Below, piece by piece: positions 19,402-30,716 of a DNA stretch of 64,000 nucleotides. The notes below the pieces were generated by a model. It was not told the origin of the DNA, did not search any database, and saw nothing but the letters and a program-made list of their open reading frames with translations. This stretch comes from Alphaproteobacteria bacterium (GTDB lineage Bacteria; Pseudomonadota; Alphaproteobacteria; Caulobacterales; Aquidulcibacteraceae), in NCBI GenBank assembly GCA_018969015.1, contig JAGWZE010000020.1:1-64000 (forward strand), read 5' to 3'. How positions within the stretch are numbered: the stretch's first letter is position 1; the number at the start of each line of letters is the position of its first letter. The position numbers were made by a program, and so were the translations under genes.

Positions 19402-20262
19402 GTGCCGACGCAAACCACCATCGCCGCGCCGGCGCGTGTCGCCGGCATCGGGGTGCACAGCGCTGCGCCGGTGGACGTTCGCCTGCTGCCTGCCGCGCCG
19501 GGGACGGGGATCGTGTTCGTCCGCACCGATCTCGCGGGCGACGCCGCAATTCCCGCGCGCGCCGGGTTCGTTTCGGCCACGGCCAACGCCACGGTCCTGC
19601 GCAACGCCGCCGGCGCCGAGGTTTCGACCGTCGAACATCTCCTGGCGGCCGCCTTCGGGCTCGCCATCGACAATCTCCGTGTCGAGATCGACGGGCCGGA
19701 GATGCCGATCCTCGACGGGTCGGCCGCGCCCTTCGCCGCCGCGCTCGAGGCGGCCGGCCGCGTCGCCCAGGACGGCGAACGGCCGGTTCTGCGCATCGTG
19801 CGCCGCGTCGAGGTGAGCCAGGGCGACAAGACCGCCGCGCTCGAGCCGTTCGACGACGGGTTCGAGATCGACGTGACGATCCGGTACCAGGACGCCGCCA
19901 TCGGCGTGCAGCGGCGCGCCCTCCGCGTCACCCCCGAAAGCTTCGCCCGCGAGATCGCGCCTGCGCGCACGTTCGGCCTTTATCGCGATCTCGATGCGCT
20001 GCACGCGCGGGGGCTGGCCCGCGGCGCGTCGCTGGACAACACCGTCGCCGTGGACGGGGACCGAGTGGTCAATCCGGACGGCCTGCGCTGGCCGGACGAA
20101 TTCGTCCGCCACAAGATCCTCGACGTGGTCGGCGATCTGGCGCTGCTGGGCGCCCCGATTCGGGGGCGGTTCGTCGGCGACCAATGCGGGCACGGGCTCA
20201 ACGCCCGCCTCACAGCGGCCGTCCTCGCGACGCCGGATTGCTACGAGATGAGCGCCCGCTAG
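19402..20262 (+). CDS. lpxC: UDP-3-O-acyl-GlcNAc deacetylase LpxC
   Basis: Zinc-dependent cytoplasmic deacetylase for the first committed step of lipid A synthesis, indicating a lipid A-containing outer membrane. The 286-residue product carries STVEHLLAA (catalytic Glu and zinc His) and the second zinc site H-K-I-L-D in FVRHKILDVVGDL, followed by the C-terminal GHGLNARL histidine. It starts with GTG at 19402 with a GAGGA site upstream. The ftsZ-lpxC order is standard for proteobacteria. Confidence 0.95.
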   Translation: MPTQTTIAAPARVAGIGVHSAAPVDVRLLPAAPGTGIVFVRTDLAGDAAIPARAGFVSATANATVLRNAAGAEVSTVEHLLAAAFGLAIDNLRVEIDGPEMPILDGSAAPFAAALEAAGRVAQDGERPVLRIVRRVEVSQGDKTAALEPFDDGFEIDVTIRYQDAAIGVQRRALRVTPESFAREIAPARTFGLYRDLDALHARGLARGASLDNTVAVDGDRVVNPDGLRWPDEFVRHKILDVVGDLALLGAPIRGRFVGDQCGHGLNARLTAAVLATPDCYEMSAR

Positions 20263-20283
20263 ACGCTTCGGGCGGCCTGGCCG

Positions 20284-20817
20284 TCAGCCGGCGCCGCCTT
20301 CCGGGGAGCCGCCGCCCTGGCCATTCGACCCGTTGGAGCCGTTCGACCCATTCGACCCATTGGAGCCGCCGCCGTTGCGGGAGGAGGCGACGTCATGGGC
20401 CGCCGCCGCGAGCGCCTGGGCGCCGCTGTCGCCGCTGGAGAGGGCCTTCACCAGAGACGCCACGGCATTGCGGATGCCGCCGTCGGCGATCTGGTTGAAA
20501 TTGCGAACGAGTTCGATGGTCGCGCGGTTCGAGCCGGAGGCGTTCGCCTCGCCGGTCTCGTCGAAGTCGACGCCGAGCCCTTCGAAGAAATAGCTGATCG
20601 GCGCTTCGAGGCGTTGGGCGATCTGGTACAGGCGCCCGGCGCTGACCCGGTTCGCGCCCGTCTCGTACTTCTGGATCTGCTGGTAGGAGATGTCCAAAGC
20701 CTCAGCCAATTGCTCTTGGGTATAGCCCAAGAGGGTGCGCCGACGTCGAATTCGGTCGCCCACCTGCTGGTCAATTTTCGCGGCGTGGCGCGCCCCTTTG
20801 AAACGGAACGTATCCAC
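20284..20817 (-). CDS. XRE-family transcriptional regulator with GSN-repeat tail
   Basis: 177-residue DNA-binding protein. A Cro/CI-type helix-turn-helix spans about residues 15-75 (TQEQLAEALDISYQQIQKYE), followed by LEAPISYFFEGL, a helical segment, and a low-complexity tail with five GSN units. The GTG at 20817 was chosen because AAGGAG lies eight bases upstream; a GTG at 20859 would add 14 residues without such a site. It is divergent from bamD and convergent on lpxC. No adjacent target is obvious; autoregulation through the 185-base divergent gap is plausible. Confidence 0.85.
   Translation of the reverse strand: MDTFRFKGARHAAKIDQQVGDRIRRRRTLLGYTQEQLAEALDISYQQIQKYETGANRVSAGRLYQIAQRLEAPISYFFEGLGVDFDETGEANASGSNRATIELVRNFNQIADGGIRNAVASLVKALSSGDSGAQALAAAAHDVASSRNGGGSNGSNGSNGSNGSNGQGGGSPEGGAG
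20322..20366. repeat. Five-unit 9-base tandem repeat inside the XRE gene
   Basis: Five imperfect 9-base units (cattcgacc/cgttggagc type) encode the Gly-Ser-Asn tail on the minus strand. Because the unit is a multiple of three, slippage would change tail length without a frameshift. The region is followed by a glycine-rich end. Confidence 0.8.
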
Positions 20818-21002
20818 CCTGGGATCTCCTTGTGCGCCGTCGAGGCCAACATCGGGCACGGCGCACTGCCTCAGTCCTGCAATCTATGTCGGTTTTTGTG
20901 TTCGTCAACGGCAGTGTATCGCACGGTGGTCACCGTCATCCGCGCTTTGCCCGGGGGGCGGGCTCATGTAGGAAAGCGGCGGAGCACGCAACAAGGACGC
21001 CC

Positions 21003-21848
21003 ATGCCCCGCCTGTCCGGATCCCATGCCTCGCTGATCACCGCCATGATCCTGGCGGCGAGCCTGTCCGCCTGCGGCGGCCGCGCCCCGAAAGAGAAGGC
21101 GCAGTTCGTCGAGCAGCCCGTGGAGCAGCTCTATACCAAGGCCGCCGATCTGATGGACGAGCGCCGGTGGTCGGAAGCCGCCACCGCCTTCGAGGAGGTC
21201 GAGCGCCAGCACCCCTATTCGTCCTGGGCCCGCCGCTCGATGCTGATGCAGGCCTACGTGAAGTACCAGTCGAACGCCTATGACGACGCGATCGACGCCG
21301 CCAACCGCTTCATCTCCCTGCACCCGGGCAACGCCAGCGCGCCTTACGCCTACTACCTGATCGGCATCTGCTACTTCGAACAGATCCTCGACGTCGGCCG
21401 GGACCAGAAAACGACCGAGCAGGCGCTGCAGGCGCTGCAGGAAGTCGTGCGGCGGTATCCGGAGTCGGAATACGCGCGCGACGCCCGCCTCAAGATCGAA
21501 ATGACCTACGATCAGCTGGCCGGCAAAGAGATGGACGTCGGCCGCTTCTATCTCAGCCGCGACCAGCACCTCGCCGCGATCAACCGCTTCAAGACGGTGA
21601 TCGACAACCCGAACTACCAACGCACCACCCACACGCCGGAAGCGCTGCATCGCCTCGTCGAGGCCTATCTCTCCGTCGGCATGACGGAAGAGGCGCAAAA
21701 GACGGCCGCGGTGCTGGGCTACAATTTCCCCGGCAATCCCTGGTACGCGCGCACCTTCGCGCTGCTTCAGGGCAAGGGCGTTCAGCCGGTGAGCGAAGGC
21801 GATGCCAAGAAGCGCGGCTGGCTGTCGCGCGCGTTCGGTCGCCTCTGA
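21003..21848 (+). CDS. bamD: Outer membrane assembly lipoprotein BamD
   Basis: Essential lipoprotein of the BAM complex that folds beta-barrel proteins into the outer membrane. The 281-residue product has a lipoprotein signal ending in LSAC, then TPR-like helical repeats starting with PVEQLYTKAADLMDERRWSEAA and the family landmarks HPYSSWA and AYYLIGICYFEQI. The ATG at 21003 follows AAGGACGCC. An open frame upstream is a shadow. It is divergent from the XRE gene and followed 6 bases later by ligA. Confidence 0.93.
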   Translation: MPRLSGSHASLITAMILAASLSACGGRAPKEKAQFVEQPVEQLYTKAADLMDERRWSEAATAFEEVERQHPYSSWARRSMLMQAYVKYQSNAYDDAIDAANRFISLHPGNASAPYAYYLIGICYFEQILDVGRDQKTTEQALQALQEVVRRYPESEYARDARLKIEMTYDQLAGKEMDVGRFYLSRDQHLAAINRFKTVIDNPNYQRTTHTPEALHRLVEAYLSVGMTEEAQKTAAVLGYNFPGNPWYARTFALLQGKGVQPVSEGDAKKRGWLSRAFGRL

Positions 21849-24242
<2,394 letters not shown>

Positions 24243-24276
24243 GCTCGAGAGGGCTGAGGTTACCGCCAGCGCCGAC

Positions 24277-24441
24277 ACCCCTCATCCGTCTCGCGAGCTT
24301 CGCTCGCGATCCACCTTCTCCCACAAGGGGAGAAGGACCACTGCGGCGACCTTCTCCCCTTGTGGGTTCGAGCCGTAAGCAATCGATCCGGGGGATCGAT
24401 TGCAGGCGAGAAGGTGGCGCGGAACGCGCCGGATGAGGGGT
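24277..24441. repeat. Composite palindromic intergenic repeat (type A)
   Basis: The ligA/hemerythrin gap is filled by nested inverted repeats: a 12-base outer pair (24277-24288 with 24430-24441), a perfect 17-base pair (24320-24336 with 24350-24366, loop 13) and a perfect 10-base hairpin with 3-base loop (24380-24402). Between convergent genes it could fold in RNA from either strand and act as a terminator or RNA-stabilising element. It resembles the dispersed palindromic elements common in alphaproteobacterial genomes. Confidence 0.85.
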
Positions 24442-24471
24442 GAACCGCAGCGTTCCTCGCGCCTCTCGGCG

Positions 24472-25116
24472 CTACGCCAGCTTCATCCCTTCCTTGTGCA
24501 GCAGCATCGTCAGGCGCTTGTTGTCGGCGCGGGAGAGGCGGTCGCGCAACTGCGGGAGGACGTCCTGCTCCTCTTCGCGCACGTGCTGAAGGACGAGTTC
24601 CTGCAGTGCGCGCAGCATCTGGATCCAGCGCGGGTCGTCCTTGCGCATCTGATCCAGTTCGTGGAGGTAGGTCTTCATGTCGCCGTGGTCGGCGCCGAGC
24701 TGGCGCGCGCGCGCGCCGTCGTCGTGCATGCGCAGTTCGGGATAGATCACGTTCTCTTCTTCGTGGGCGTGCTTCTGCAGCGCGGCGGTGAGCTGCTTCA
24801 AGAGGGCCGCGCGCTTGCCGGTGTCACGCGGCGTGGTCGCGTGGACCTGATGGAACAACGCCTCGACGGCGCGGTGCTCGGCCTTCAGCGCATCGAGCCA
24901 GTCGCCCTGCACGGCGGTGACGCTCTCGACCGCGACCTTGCGCACCATCGAGGCCGCGAGGCCCGCGACGAAGCCCGCCGCCGCCGCGCCCACGATCGCG
25001 CCGACGCCGCTGTCGCGCCAGGTGTCGAACGCGCCGTTCGTCTCGGCGCCGAACGCGCCGGTGCGCCGCGCGCGCTCCGAATAGGAGGTCTCGTCGGGAT
25101 CGTTGCGCTCTGCCAT
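24472..25116 (-). CDS. Hemerythrin HHE-domain protein
   Basis: 214-residue protein with a short Gly/Ala-rich hydrophobic stretch (about residues 37-58) and a C-terminal hemerythrin four-helix domain. Metal-ligand motifs are visible in order: EHRAVEALFHQ, HAHEEENVIYPEL, DHGDMKTYLHE and HVREEEQDVLPQL, the pattern for a di-iron site. Such proteins bind oxygen, nitric oxide or act in iron and redox stress handling; the ligand is not predictable here. It stands alone, convergent with ligA, with no clear partner. Confidence 0.88.
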   Translation of the reverse strand: MAERNDPDETSYSERARRTGAFGAETNGAFDTWRDSGVGAIVGAAAAGFVAGLAASMVRKVAVESVTAVQGDWLDALKAEHRAVEALFHQVHATTPRDTGKRAALLKQLTAALQKHAHEEENVIYPELRMHDDGARARQLGADHGDMKTYLHELDQMRKDDPRWIQMLRALQELVLQHVREEEQDVLPQLRDRLSRADNKRLTMLLHKEGMKLA

Positions 25117-25194
25117 GGGTCGTTCCTTCGCCGTCAGGGGCCTTCGCCGTCAGGGCACGGCAGTCGAACGCCCAGCGGCGCCGGACGTTCCGGC

Positions 25195-25809
25195 CTAGAC
25201 GGCGCGGCGCGACGCCAGCGCGGCGAGAAGGGTGCCGTCGTCGAGAAGCTCGAGTTCGCCGCCCACCGGCACACCCTGCGAAAGCCGGCTCACGGTGACG
25301 CCGATGGCGGACAGATGCTCGCTCACGAAGTGCGCCGTCGCCTGGCCGTCGACGGTCGCGGCGAGCGCCAGGATCACCTCCCGCACGCCCGGGCGGCGCG
25401 CACGCTCGACGAGTTTGGCGATCCGCAGATCCTCGGGCCGCACGCCGTCCAGCGCGGAGAGGACGCCGCCGAGCACGTGGTAGCGCCCGCGGAAGGCGCC
25501 CGCGCGCTCCAGCGCCCAGACGTCGCCCACCTCGGCGACGACGCAGATCAGGCCGTCATCGCGGCTCGACGCGCTGCAAAGCGCGCACGGATCGGCGGTG
25601 TCGAGCGAGCCGCACTCGCCGCAGGTGCGCACGTGCGCGGCGGCGTCCGCCAGCGATTGCGCCAGCGGCTCGAGCAGCGCTTCGCGCTTTTTCAGGAGAT
25701 GCAGCGCCGCGCGCCGGGCCGAACGCGGTCCGAGCCCCGGCAGCTTGCCGAGCAGCTCGATCATGCGCTCGATCTCGGGCGAGGCAGTGGGCGTGCGCGG
25801 CGTTCGCAC
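25195..25809 (-). CDS. recR: Recombination mediator RecR
   Basis: Toroidal DNA-binding protein that works with RecO and RecF to load RecA at gaps. The 204-residue product has the N-terminal helix-hairpin-helix [15 protein letters not shown], a four-cysteine zinc finger ([16 protein letters not shown]) and a TOPRIM domain ([14 protein letters not shown] onward). GTG 25809 was chosen because it follows the ybaB stop by two bases and gives the usual RecR length. It is the last gene of the dnaX-ybaB-recR operon, a widely conserved trio. Confidence 0.93.
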   Translation of the reverse strand: MRTPRTPTASPEIERMIELLGKLPGLGPRSARRAALHLLKKREALLEPLAQSLADAAAHVRTCGECGSLDTADPCALCSASSRDDGLICVVAEVGDVWALERAGAFRGRYHVLGGVLSALDGVRPEDLRIAKLVERARRPGVREVILALAATVDGQATAHFVSEHLSAIGVTVSRLSQGVPVGGELELLDDGTLLAALASRRAV

Positions 25810-25811
25810 GA

Positions 25812-26135
25812 TCAGAACGGCAGCTTGAAGCCGGGCAGTACGCCCATGCCGGAGGCGGCGTTCTTGAACTCGTCCTGCTGGGCTTCGTCGAGCTTGCGGC
25901 GTGCGTCCTCGTGCGCGGCCTTGACGAGGTCCTCGACGATCTCGGCCTCTTCCGGCTTGAGCAGCGACGGATCGATCTGGATCGACACCAGCGCATTCTT
26001 GCCGGTCATGCGCAGCTTCACGAGGCCGCCGCCCGCCGCGCCTTCGACCTCCATGGCCTCCAGCTTCTTCTGCGCCTCGGCGATCTTGGCCTGCATGGCC
26101 TGCGCCTGGCGCATGATCTGGGAAATGTCCTTCAT
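25812..26135 (-). CDS. YbaB/EbfC nucleoid-associated protein
   Basis: 107-residue small dimeric DNA-binding protein. It begins with the coiled helix [20 protein letters not shown] and continues with the family's [13 protein letters not shown] strand region and [18 protein letters not shown]. The start ATG overlaps the dnaX stop (ATGA), and recR begins two bases after its own stop, so all three are probably translated from one message. The role of YbaB within this operon is not settled in the family. Confidence 0.93.
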   Translation of the reverse strand: MKDISQIMRQAQAMQAKIAEAQKKLEAMEVEGAAGGGLVKLRMTGKNALVSIQIDPSLLKPEEAEIVEDLVKAAHEDARRKLDEAQQDEFKNAASGMGVLPGFKLPF

Positions 26136-27898
26136 GACGCGCCTTCCTTCCGATTGGGGCCGCCACGCGCGGGCGGCGGACGTTTGAACGGCGTGACGTC
26201 GCCCGCGGCGCCCTCGGGCGGCTTGGGCTTGCGCACGTCGACGATCTCCGCGCCGTTGAACGCGCGCAGCGCATCGGCGACGACGGGGATCTTGCGGATC
26301 GCGTCGAGCTCGGCTTCGCGTTCGCGGGCGCGCCGTTCCTCGAGGCTCTCGATCCCGGCGGCGCCGGCGTCGGCGGTGACGATCCAGACGTCGTCGGTCC
26401 AGTCTTTCAGGAAGCGGGCGAGGCGGCCGGCCAACTCGGGCGGGGCGCCGGGCGCCGGCTGGTAACGGATGCGGCCCGGCGCGAACTCGACGAGGCGCAC
26501 GTAGCGCTCGACGTCGATCTCGAGCTCGACTTCGCGGCGCTCGCCGATGAGCGCGACGACATCCTCGAAATTGCGCAGGCGTGGGCCGTCGCCCGGCGCG
26601 TCGCCGCCGCCAGGGGCGCCGTCGGATCGTCCGGATCCGGAGGGCTCGCCGCCGCGCTGCGCCAGCATCCGCGCGGCCTCTTCCGGGGGCGGCAGGCCGG
26701 CGGCGGCGCACAGGCGCACCATCGCCATCTCCGCGGCCGCGATCGGCTCGGGCGCGCGGCCGGTTTCTTCCAGCGCCTTGAGCAGCATCTGCCACAGGCG
26801 CGACACCTGCGCCGGCGTCAGCGCGCGCGCCATGGCGGCGATACGCGCGGCCTGATCGGCGGCGCCGGAATAGGCGTAGCTGTCACCCAGCGCCTGCGCG
26901 CGCGCGACTTCGTGCGCGGCCTCCAGGAGATCGCGCAGGATCAGCGCAGGGTCGGCGCCGGCGTCGTATTGGTCGCGCACGTCCGTCACGGCGGCCTTGG
27001 CGTTCGCCGCGGTGATCGCCTCGAACAGGTCGAGTACGCGGCCGCGATCGGCAAGGCCAAGCATGTCGCGGATCTCGGCGGCGGTGACTGCGCCCGCGCC
27101 GTCGCCGCCGCGCTGCACCAGCGCCTGATCGAGCAACGACAACGCGTCGCGCACCGAACCTTCCGCCGCCCGCGACACCAGCGCGAGCCCATCCGGCTCC
27201 ACCGCGACCTGCTCCGCCGCGCAGATGCGCGCGAGATGCTGAGCGAGGCGATCGGGCGGCACGCGCTTGAGATCGAAGCGCTGGCAGCGCGACAGCACCG
27301 TCACCGGCACCTTGCGGATTTCGGTGGTCGCGAAGATGAACTTCACGTGCGGCGGCGGCTCTTCGAGCGTCTTCAGCAAGCCGTTGAAGGCCTGCACCGA
27401 CAGCATGTGCACTTCGTCAATGATGTAGACCTTCGTGCGCGCCATGACGGGCGCGTAGCGCACGCTGTCGAGGATTTCGCGGATGTCGTTGATGCCCGTG
27501 CGCGAGGCGGCGTCCATTTCGAACACGTCGGGATGGCGGCTCTCCATGATCGCCTGGCAGTGAACGCCGAGCGGGGAGAGCTGCACCGAAGGCGCGTCGA
27601 CGGTGTCGGTCCGGTAATTCAGCGCCCGCGCGAGCAGCCGCGCCGTGGTCGTCTTGCCGACGCCCCGCACCCCGGTGAGCACGTAGGCGTGCGGAATGCG
27701 GCCCAGCGCAAACGAATTGGCGATGGTGCGCACCATCGCTTCCTGGCCGATCAGGTCGTCGAACGTCCGCGGCCGGTACTTCCGCGCGAGCACCAGGTAG
27801 CCGCCCTTGGCGGCCGCCGGCGCGTCGCCGAACAGGCCCGGCCCGTCAGGGGCGTCCTCGAGGCCTCCGTGGCCGACCGTCAGGGATTCGTCACTCAC
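26132..27898 (-). CDS. dnaX: DNA polymerase III subunits gamma/tau DnaX
   Basis: Clamp-loader ATPase. The 588-residue product has the AAA+ domain with Walker [12 protein letters not shown], Walker B region IIDEVHML and sensor-1 TTEIRKVP, then domains II/III and a C-terminal tau-like part. Of the four zinc cysteines usual between Walker A and B, only one is obvious (GVHCQAI). From memory, such loss is common in alphaproteobacterial DnaX, so it is probably lineage-typical. The start is GTG at 27898. No slippery A-rich frameshift site was noticed, so both forms may not be made. Confidence 0.94.
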   Translation of the reverse strand: MSDESLTVGHGGLEDAPDGPGLFGDAPAAAKGGYLVLARKYRPRTFDDLIGQEAMVRTIANSFALGRIPHAYVLTGVRGVGKTTTARLLARALNYRTDTVDAPSVQLSPLGVHCQAIMESRHPDVFEMDAASRTGINDIREILDSVRYAPVMARTKVYIIDEVHMLSVQAFNGLLKTLEEPPPHVKFIFATTEIRKVPVTVLSRCQRFDLKRVPPDRLAQHLARICAAEQVAVEPDGLALVSRAAEGSVRDALSLLDQALVQRGGDGAGAVTAAEIRDMLGLADRGRVLDLFEAITAANAKAAVTDVRDQYDAGADPALILRDLLEAAHEVARAQALGDSYAYSGAADQAARIAAMARALTPAQVSRLWQMLLKALEETGRAPEPIAAAEMAMVRLCAAAGLPPPEEAARMLAQRGGEPSGSGRSDGAPGGGDAPGDGPRLRNFEDVVALIGERREVELEIDVERYVRLVEFAPGRIRYQPAPGAPPELAGRLARFLKDWTDDVWIVTADAGAAGIESLEERRAREREAELDAIRKIPVVADALRAFNGAEIVDVRKPKPPEGAAGDVTPFKRPPPARGGPNRKEGAS

Positions 27899-28041
27899 CG
27901 GTTCACCATACCGTCTCGCGTGACATGGGCGCCACAGGGCTCACAGGAAAGAAAATTCGTGCGTCCACGGCGCAACCGAACGGTCCGTTCACTGCATTCA
28001 TGCCAAGAGACTCGCGTCACAGAGAGCGCGGGGAGGCGACA

Positions 28042-28146
28042 ATGACGACGTTCAAGAACCTGTTGCGCGGATTGACCCGGCTGTTCCGGCGCCCCGACGA
28101 TGATTTCGGCGACCGCCTGCTCGCCGATCTCGGCCTGAAGCGCTGA
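28042..28146 (+). CDS. Small basic protein, 34 residues, unknown
   Basis: Candidate short gene preceded by a strong GGGGAGG site six bases before the ATG. The peptide starts MTTFKNLLRGLTRLF, has an RRPDDD stretch and ends DRLLADLGLKR; the ending recalls the tail of DUF1127-type mini-proteins but is too short to assign. Its start lies 143 bases upstream of dnaX's start on the opposite strand, so this gap should hold divergent promoters. The stop lies in a 12-base direct duplication (28136-28147 and 28148-28159). Confidence 0.5.
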   Translation: MTTFKNLLRGLTRLFRRPDDDFGDRLLADLGLKR

Positions 28147-28179
28147 CTGAAGCGCTGACGCGCGCCGCCTTCGACGGCG

Positions 28180-28283
28180 AAGGCGCAGACAGGACGACGA
28201 CCCGACCGTAACCCGTTGCGGCTGCTTCCTTCCGGACCTGACCGGGTTGGCGGGGCGACCGTCCGCCGCCTGCCTGCGCCCCC
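28180..28283 (-). ncRNA. ffs: Signal recognition particle RNA (4.5S-type)
   Basis: The minus strand contains the universally conserved SRP apical loop CAGGTCCGGAAGGAAGCAGCC (core at about 28229-28249), the binding site for Ffh. The ends pair: GGCGCAGGCA at 28280-28271 matches TGTCTGCGCC at 28191-28182 in ten pairs including one wobble, closing one long hairpin of about 100 nt typical of the small bacterial SRP RNA. Ends are estimated from this stem. It lies between the 34-residue gene and def, convergent on the former. Confidence 0.93.
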
Positions 28284-28413
28284 TATATCGCGGGGCGGCG
28301 GCGGCAGGGCAAGGGGGGACCTCATCCTTGCGCCGCCGCCCGGCGCCGCGCCTCCATGACCGTCCGCGGACATGTTTCTTGACGGCCCGGGCGGGCGTCC
28401 ATAGCTACTGATC

Positions 28414-28932
28414 ATGGCCATCCGCCCGATCCTCACCGTCCCTGATCCCGTGCTCAAGCAGGTCTCCAAGCCCGTAGAGGGCCCTGTGACCGACGAATTG
28501 CGCCGTCTCATGGATGACATGCTCGAGACCATGTACGACGCGCCCGGCATCGGCCTGGCCGCGGTGCAGATCGGCGTGCCGCTGCGCATCATCGTCATGG
28601 ACCTGGCGAAAAAGGGCGAGCCGCCGGCGCCCCGCTACTTCGTCAATCCCGAGATCCTGTGGGCCTCGGAAGAGAAGAAGGGTTGGGAAGAGGGCTGCCT
28701 CTCCGTTCCCGAGATCTACGACGAGATCGAGCGGCCGGCCCGCATCCGCGTGCGCTACATGGACTATGACGGCACAACCATCGAGGAGGAGGCCGAGGGC
28801 CTCTACGCCGTCTGCCTCCAGCACGAGATGGACCACCTCGAAGGCACGCTGTTCATCGATTATCTCTCGCGCCTGAAGCGCGACAGCGCGATCCGCAAGG
28901 TCAAAAAGGCGACCCGCGACGCCGCGCTCTGA
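28414..28932 (+). CDS. def: Peptide deformylase
   Basis: Metalloenzyme that removes the formyl group from nascent N-termini. The 172-residue product has all three family motifs: [18 protein letters not shown] with the metal cysteine, and HEMDHLEG with two metal histidines and the catalytic glutamate. The ATG at 28414 opens the conserved [12 protein letters not shown] start. fmt, often downstream, is absent; a palindromic repeat follows instead. Confidence 0.95.
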   Translation: MAIRPILTVPDPVLKQVSKPVEGPVTDELRRLMDDMLETMYDAPGIGLAAVQIGVPLRIIVMDLAKKGEPPAPRYFVNPEILWASEEKKGWEEGCLSVPEIYDEIERPARIRVRYMDYDGTTIEEEAEGLYAVCLQHEMDHLEGTLFIDYLSRLKRDSAIRKVKKATRDAAL

Positions 28933-28957
28933 GGCGCATTCGGATCGCAGCCCCACA

Positions 28958-29108
28958 CCTCCGTCATTCCGGGGCGCGCGAGGCGCGAACCCGGAACCAA
29001 GGGGACCGGGCACGAACAGCGACGTTACCCGCCCCAACGCTCTGAGGTCCGTTCCCTTTGAGCCCTGGGTTCCGGGCTCGGCCTTCGGCCGCCCCGGAAT
29101 GACGGAGG
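28958..29108. repeat. Palindromic intergenic repeat (type B)
   Basis: An 18-base perfect inverted repeat closes this element: 28958-28975 (CCTCCGTCATTCCGGGGC) pairs with 29091-29108. Inner arms also pair (AACCCGGAACC near 28988 with GGGTTCCGGG near 29067). It fills the gap between convergent def and the DUF465 gene. No gene is seen in it. Confidence 0.85.
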
Positions 29109-29136
29109 GGCGAGCGTGCGCGCCCGCCCTACAACG

Positions 29137-29376
29137 TCAGGCCGCCGCCAACGCCGCCGCGATCTGATCCAGCACCGCCAGCCTCTGCTTTTCCAGCGTT
29201 TCCCACGCGTCGTCGTCGGCCGGTTTCAGGCCCTTCTGGATCTGCTGGATCTCCTTCCAGAGCAGGTGGTTGCGCTCCAGCAAGGCGCGAAAATGGGCGT
29301 CGCGCGCCTTCAGCGCGTGGATCGCGTCGGCCCGGTCGCCGAACTCCTCGACGAGATCCTGTGAAAGGTCGGTCAT
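29137..29376 (-). CDS. DUF465 (YdcH-like) protein
   Basis: 79-residue, largely helical protein. The sequence MTDLSQDLVEEFGDRADAIH followed by RDAHFRALLERNHLLWKEI is the layout of the DUF465/YdcH family, small coiled proteins of unknown function widespread in proteobacteria. The ATG at 29376 was chosen over upstream frames because it begins the family core and follows a GGAGG-like site (GGAGGACCTACGC). Stands alone on the minus strand. Confidence 0.78.
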   Translation of the reverse strand: MTDLSQDLVEEFGDRADAIHALKARDAHFRALLERNHLLWKEIQQIQKGLKPADDDAWETLEKQRLAVLDQIAAALAAA

Positions 29377-29511
29377 GCGTAGGTCCTCCCTGTGCGCCGG
29401 CGTGCGCCGAACGCGCCAGGGATGCCGCGCCGCGTCGCCGTCCGGCGCCCTGCACGACGCCGCAGGGGTGAAACGCCGCAAAGGCCTGCGACGTTCGGCT
29501 GAGGCGGGCCG

Positions 29512-30588
29512 TCAGGCCGCGTAGCGCGCCACGCCGTCCTCGCCGACGGTCCGCGTCGCCCGGCCGCGGGCGACGAGGCAGTTCAGGTGCGCGAGGGTTT
29601 CGCCCGTCGCCATGTTCAGCACGTCCGGCCCGATCTGGCGCGCGAACAGCGCGCCGAACAGGTCGACGACCCGCCGCGGCTCCTGCTGCAGCCGGCGCTC
29701 GACGCGCGACAGCGCCCGCTCGTGGCCGTCGATCAGGTTCTGCAGGCGCGCATGCAGGCCGTAGAACGGCTCGTTGTGGGCCGGCAGGACCAGCGTGTCC
29801 TGGGGCAGCGCGGCCTTCAGTTTGGCGCAGGAATTGAGCCAGTCGGAAAGGGGATCAGCCTGCGGCTCCGTTGGGAAAACCGAGACGTTCGAGGAGATCC
29901 GCGGCAGCACCTGATCGCCCGAGATGAGCAGCTTGAGTTCGGGCTGCCAGAGGCAGGCGTGTTCCGGGCTGTGGCCCGAGCCGGTGACGACCCGCCAGTC
30001 CCGTGGGCCGATCCGGACGGTGTCGCCATCGGTCAAGCGGCGATAGGCGTCCGGAAGACGCGACACCGCCTTGCCGAACCCGCCGAACCGCACCCGGTAG
30101 GCGTCCAGCGCGTCCTCGTCCCAGCCGGCTTCGCGGTAGAAGCGCACGCCCTCGTCGGGCGCCTCGCGCCCCGTATCGGCCACCAGCATACGGCAGGTCA
30201 CGTACTCGAGCCGCGACATCCATAGCGGGCAGTTGAACTTGCGCGTGATCCAGCCGGCGAGGCCGAGATGGTCGGGATGCATGTGGGTCACGAACACCCG
30301 CGTGATCGGCTTGCCGCCGAGCGGCCCCGCGAAGATCGCCCGCCAGTTCTCGCGCGAGACCTCGCTGCCGATTCCGGTGTCCACGATCGCCCAGCCGGGG
30401 CCGTCCTCGATCAGCCAGACATTGATCCATTTGAGCGCGAACGGCAGGGGCAGGCGGGCCCACAGGACGCCCGGCGCGATCTCGATCACCTCGCCGGCGC
30501 CCGGCGTGATCTCGCCCCAGGGGTAGTCGAGCTTGGGGCGGGGCGTCGTGTCGCGCGCCGCGTCGTCCAGGCCGTCCATCGTGCTCAT
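29512..30588 (-). CDS. MBL-fold metallo-hydrolase
   Basis: 358-residue cytoplasmic hydrolase of the metallo-beta-lactamase superfamily. The metal motif T101-H-M-H-P-D-H107 is complete, with a further histidine in GSGHSPEH, an aspartate in ISGDQVLP, and a late histidine in LPAHNEPF, giving a plausible binuclear zinc site. The C-terminal part (about 290-358) resembles the winged helical extension found in LACTB2-like members. Substrate unknown. It is divergent from the DUF2235 gene with a 128-base gap. Confidence 0.88.
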   Translation of the reverse strand: MSTMDGLDDAARDTTPRPKLDYPWGEITPGAGEVIEIAPGVLWARLPLPFALKWINVWLIEDGPGWAIVDTGIGSEVSRENWRAIFAGPLGGKPITRVFVTHMHPDHLGLAGWITRKFNCPLWMSRLEYVTCRMLVADTGREAPDEGVRFYREAGWDEDALDAYRVRFGGFGKAVSRLPDAYRRLTDGDTVRIGPRDWRVVTGSGHSPEHACLWQPELKLLISGDQVLPRISSNVSVFPTEPQADPLSDWLNSCAKLKAALPQDTLVLPAHNEPFYGLHARLQNLIDGHERALSRVERRLQQEPRRVVDLFGALFARQIGPDVLNMATGETLAHLNCLVARGRATRTVGEDGVARYAA

Positions 30589-30716
30589 GCGTCGATCTCC
30601 TCGGTCCGCACCGTGGCGCCTGAACTGGCGCGGGTCAAAGCCGCGTCTGGCGCCGGGGGAGGCCGTCCGGTATCCTGCCGCGGCGTCGCGGGGGCGGCGC
30701 GTGGGGAAAACAGCGC

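Noticed and set aside
20322-20366. Short tandem repeat as a CRISPR array
   Set aside because: Units are 9 bases without spacers and lie within a coding frame.
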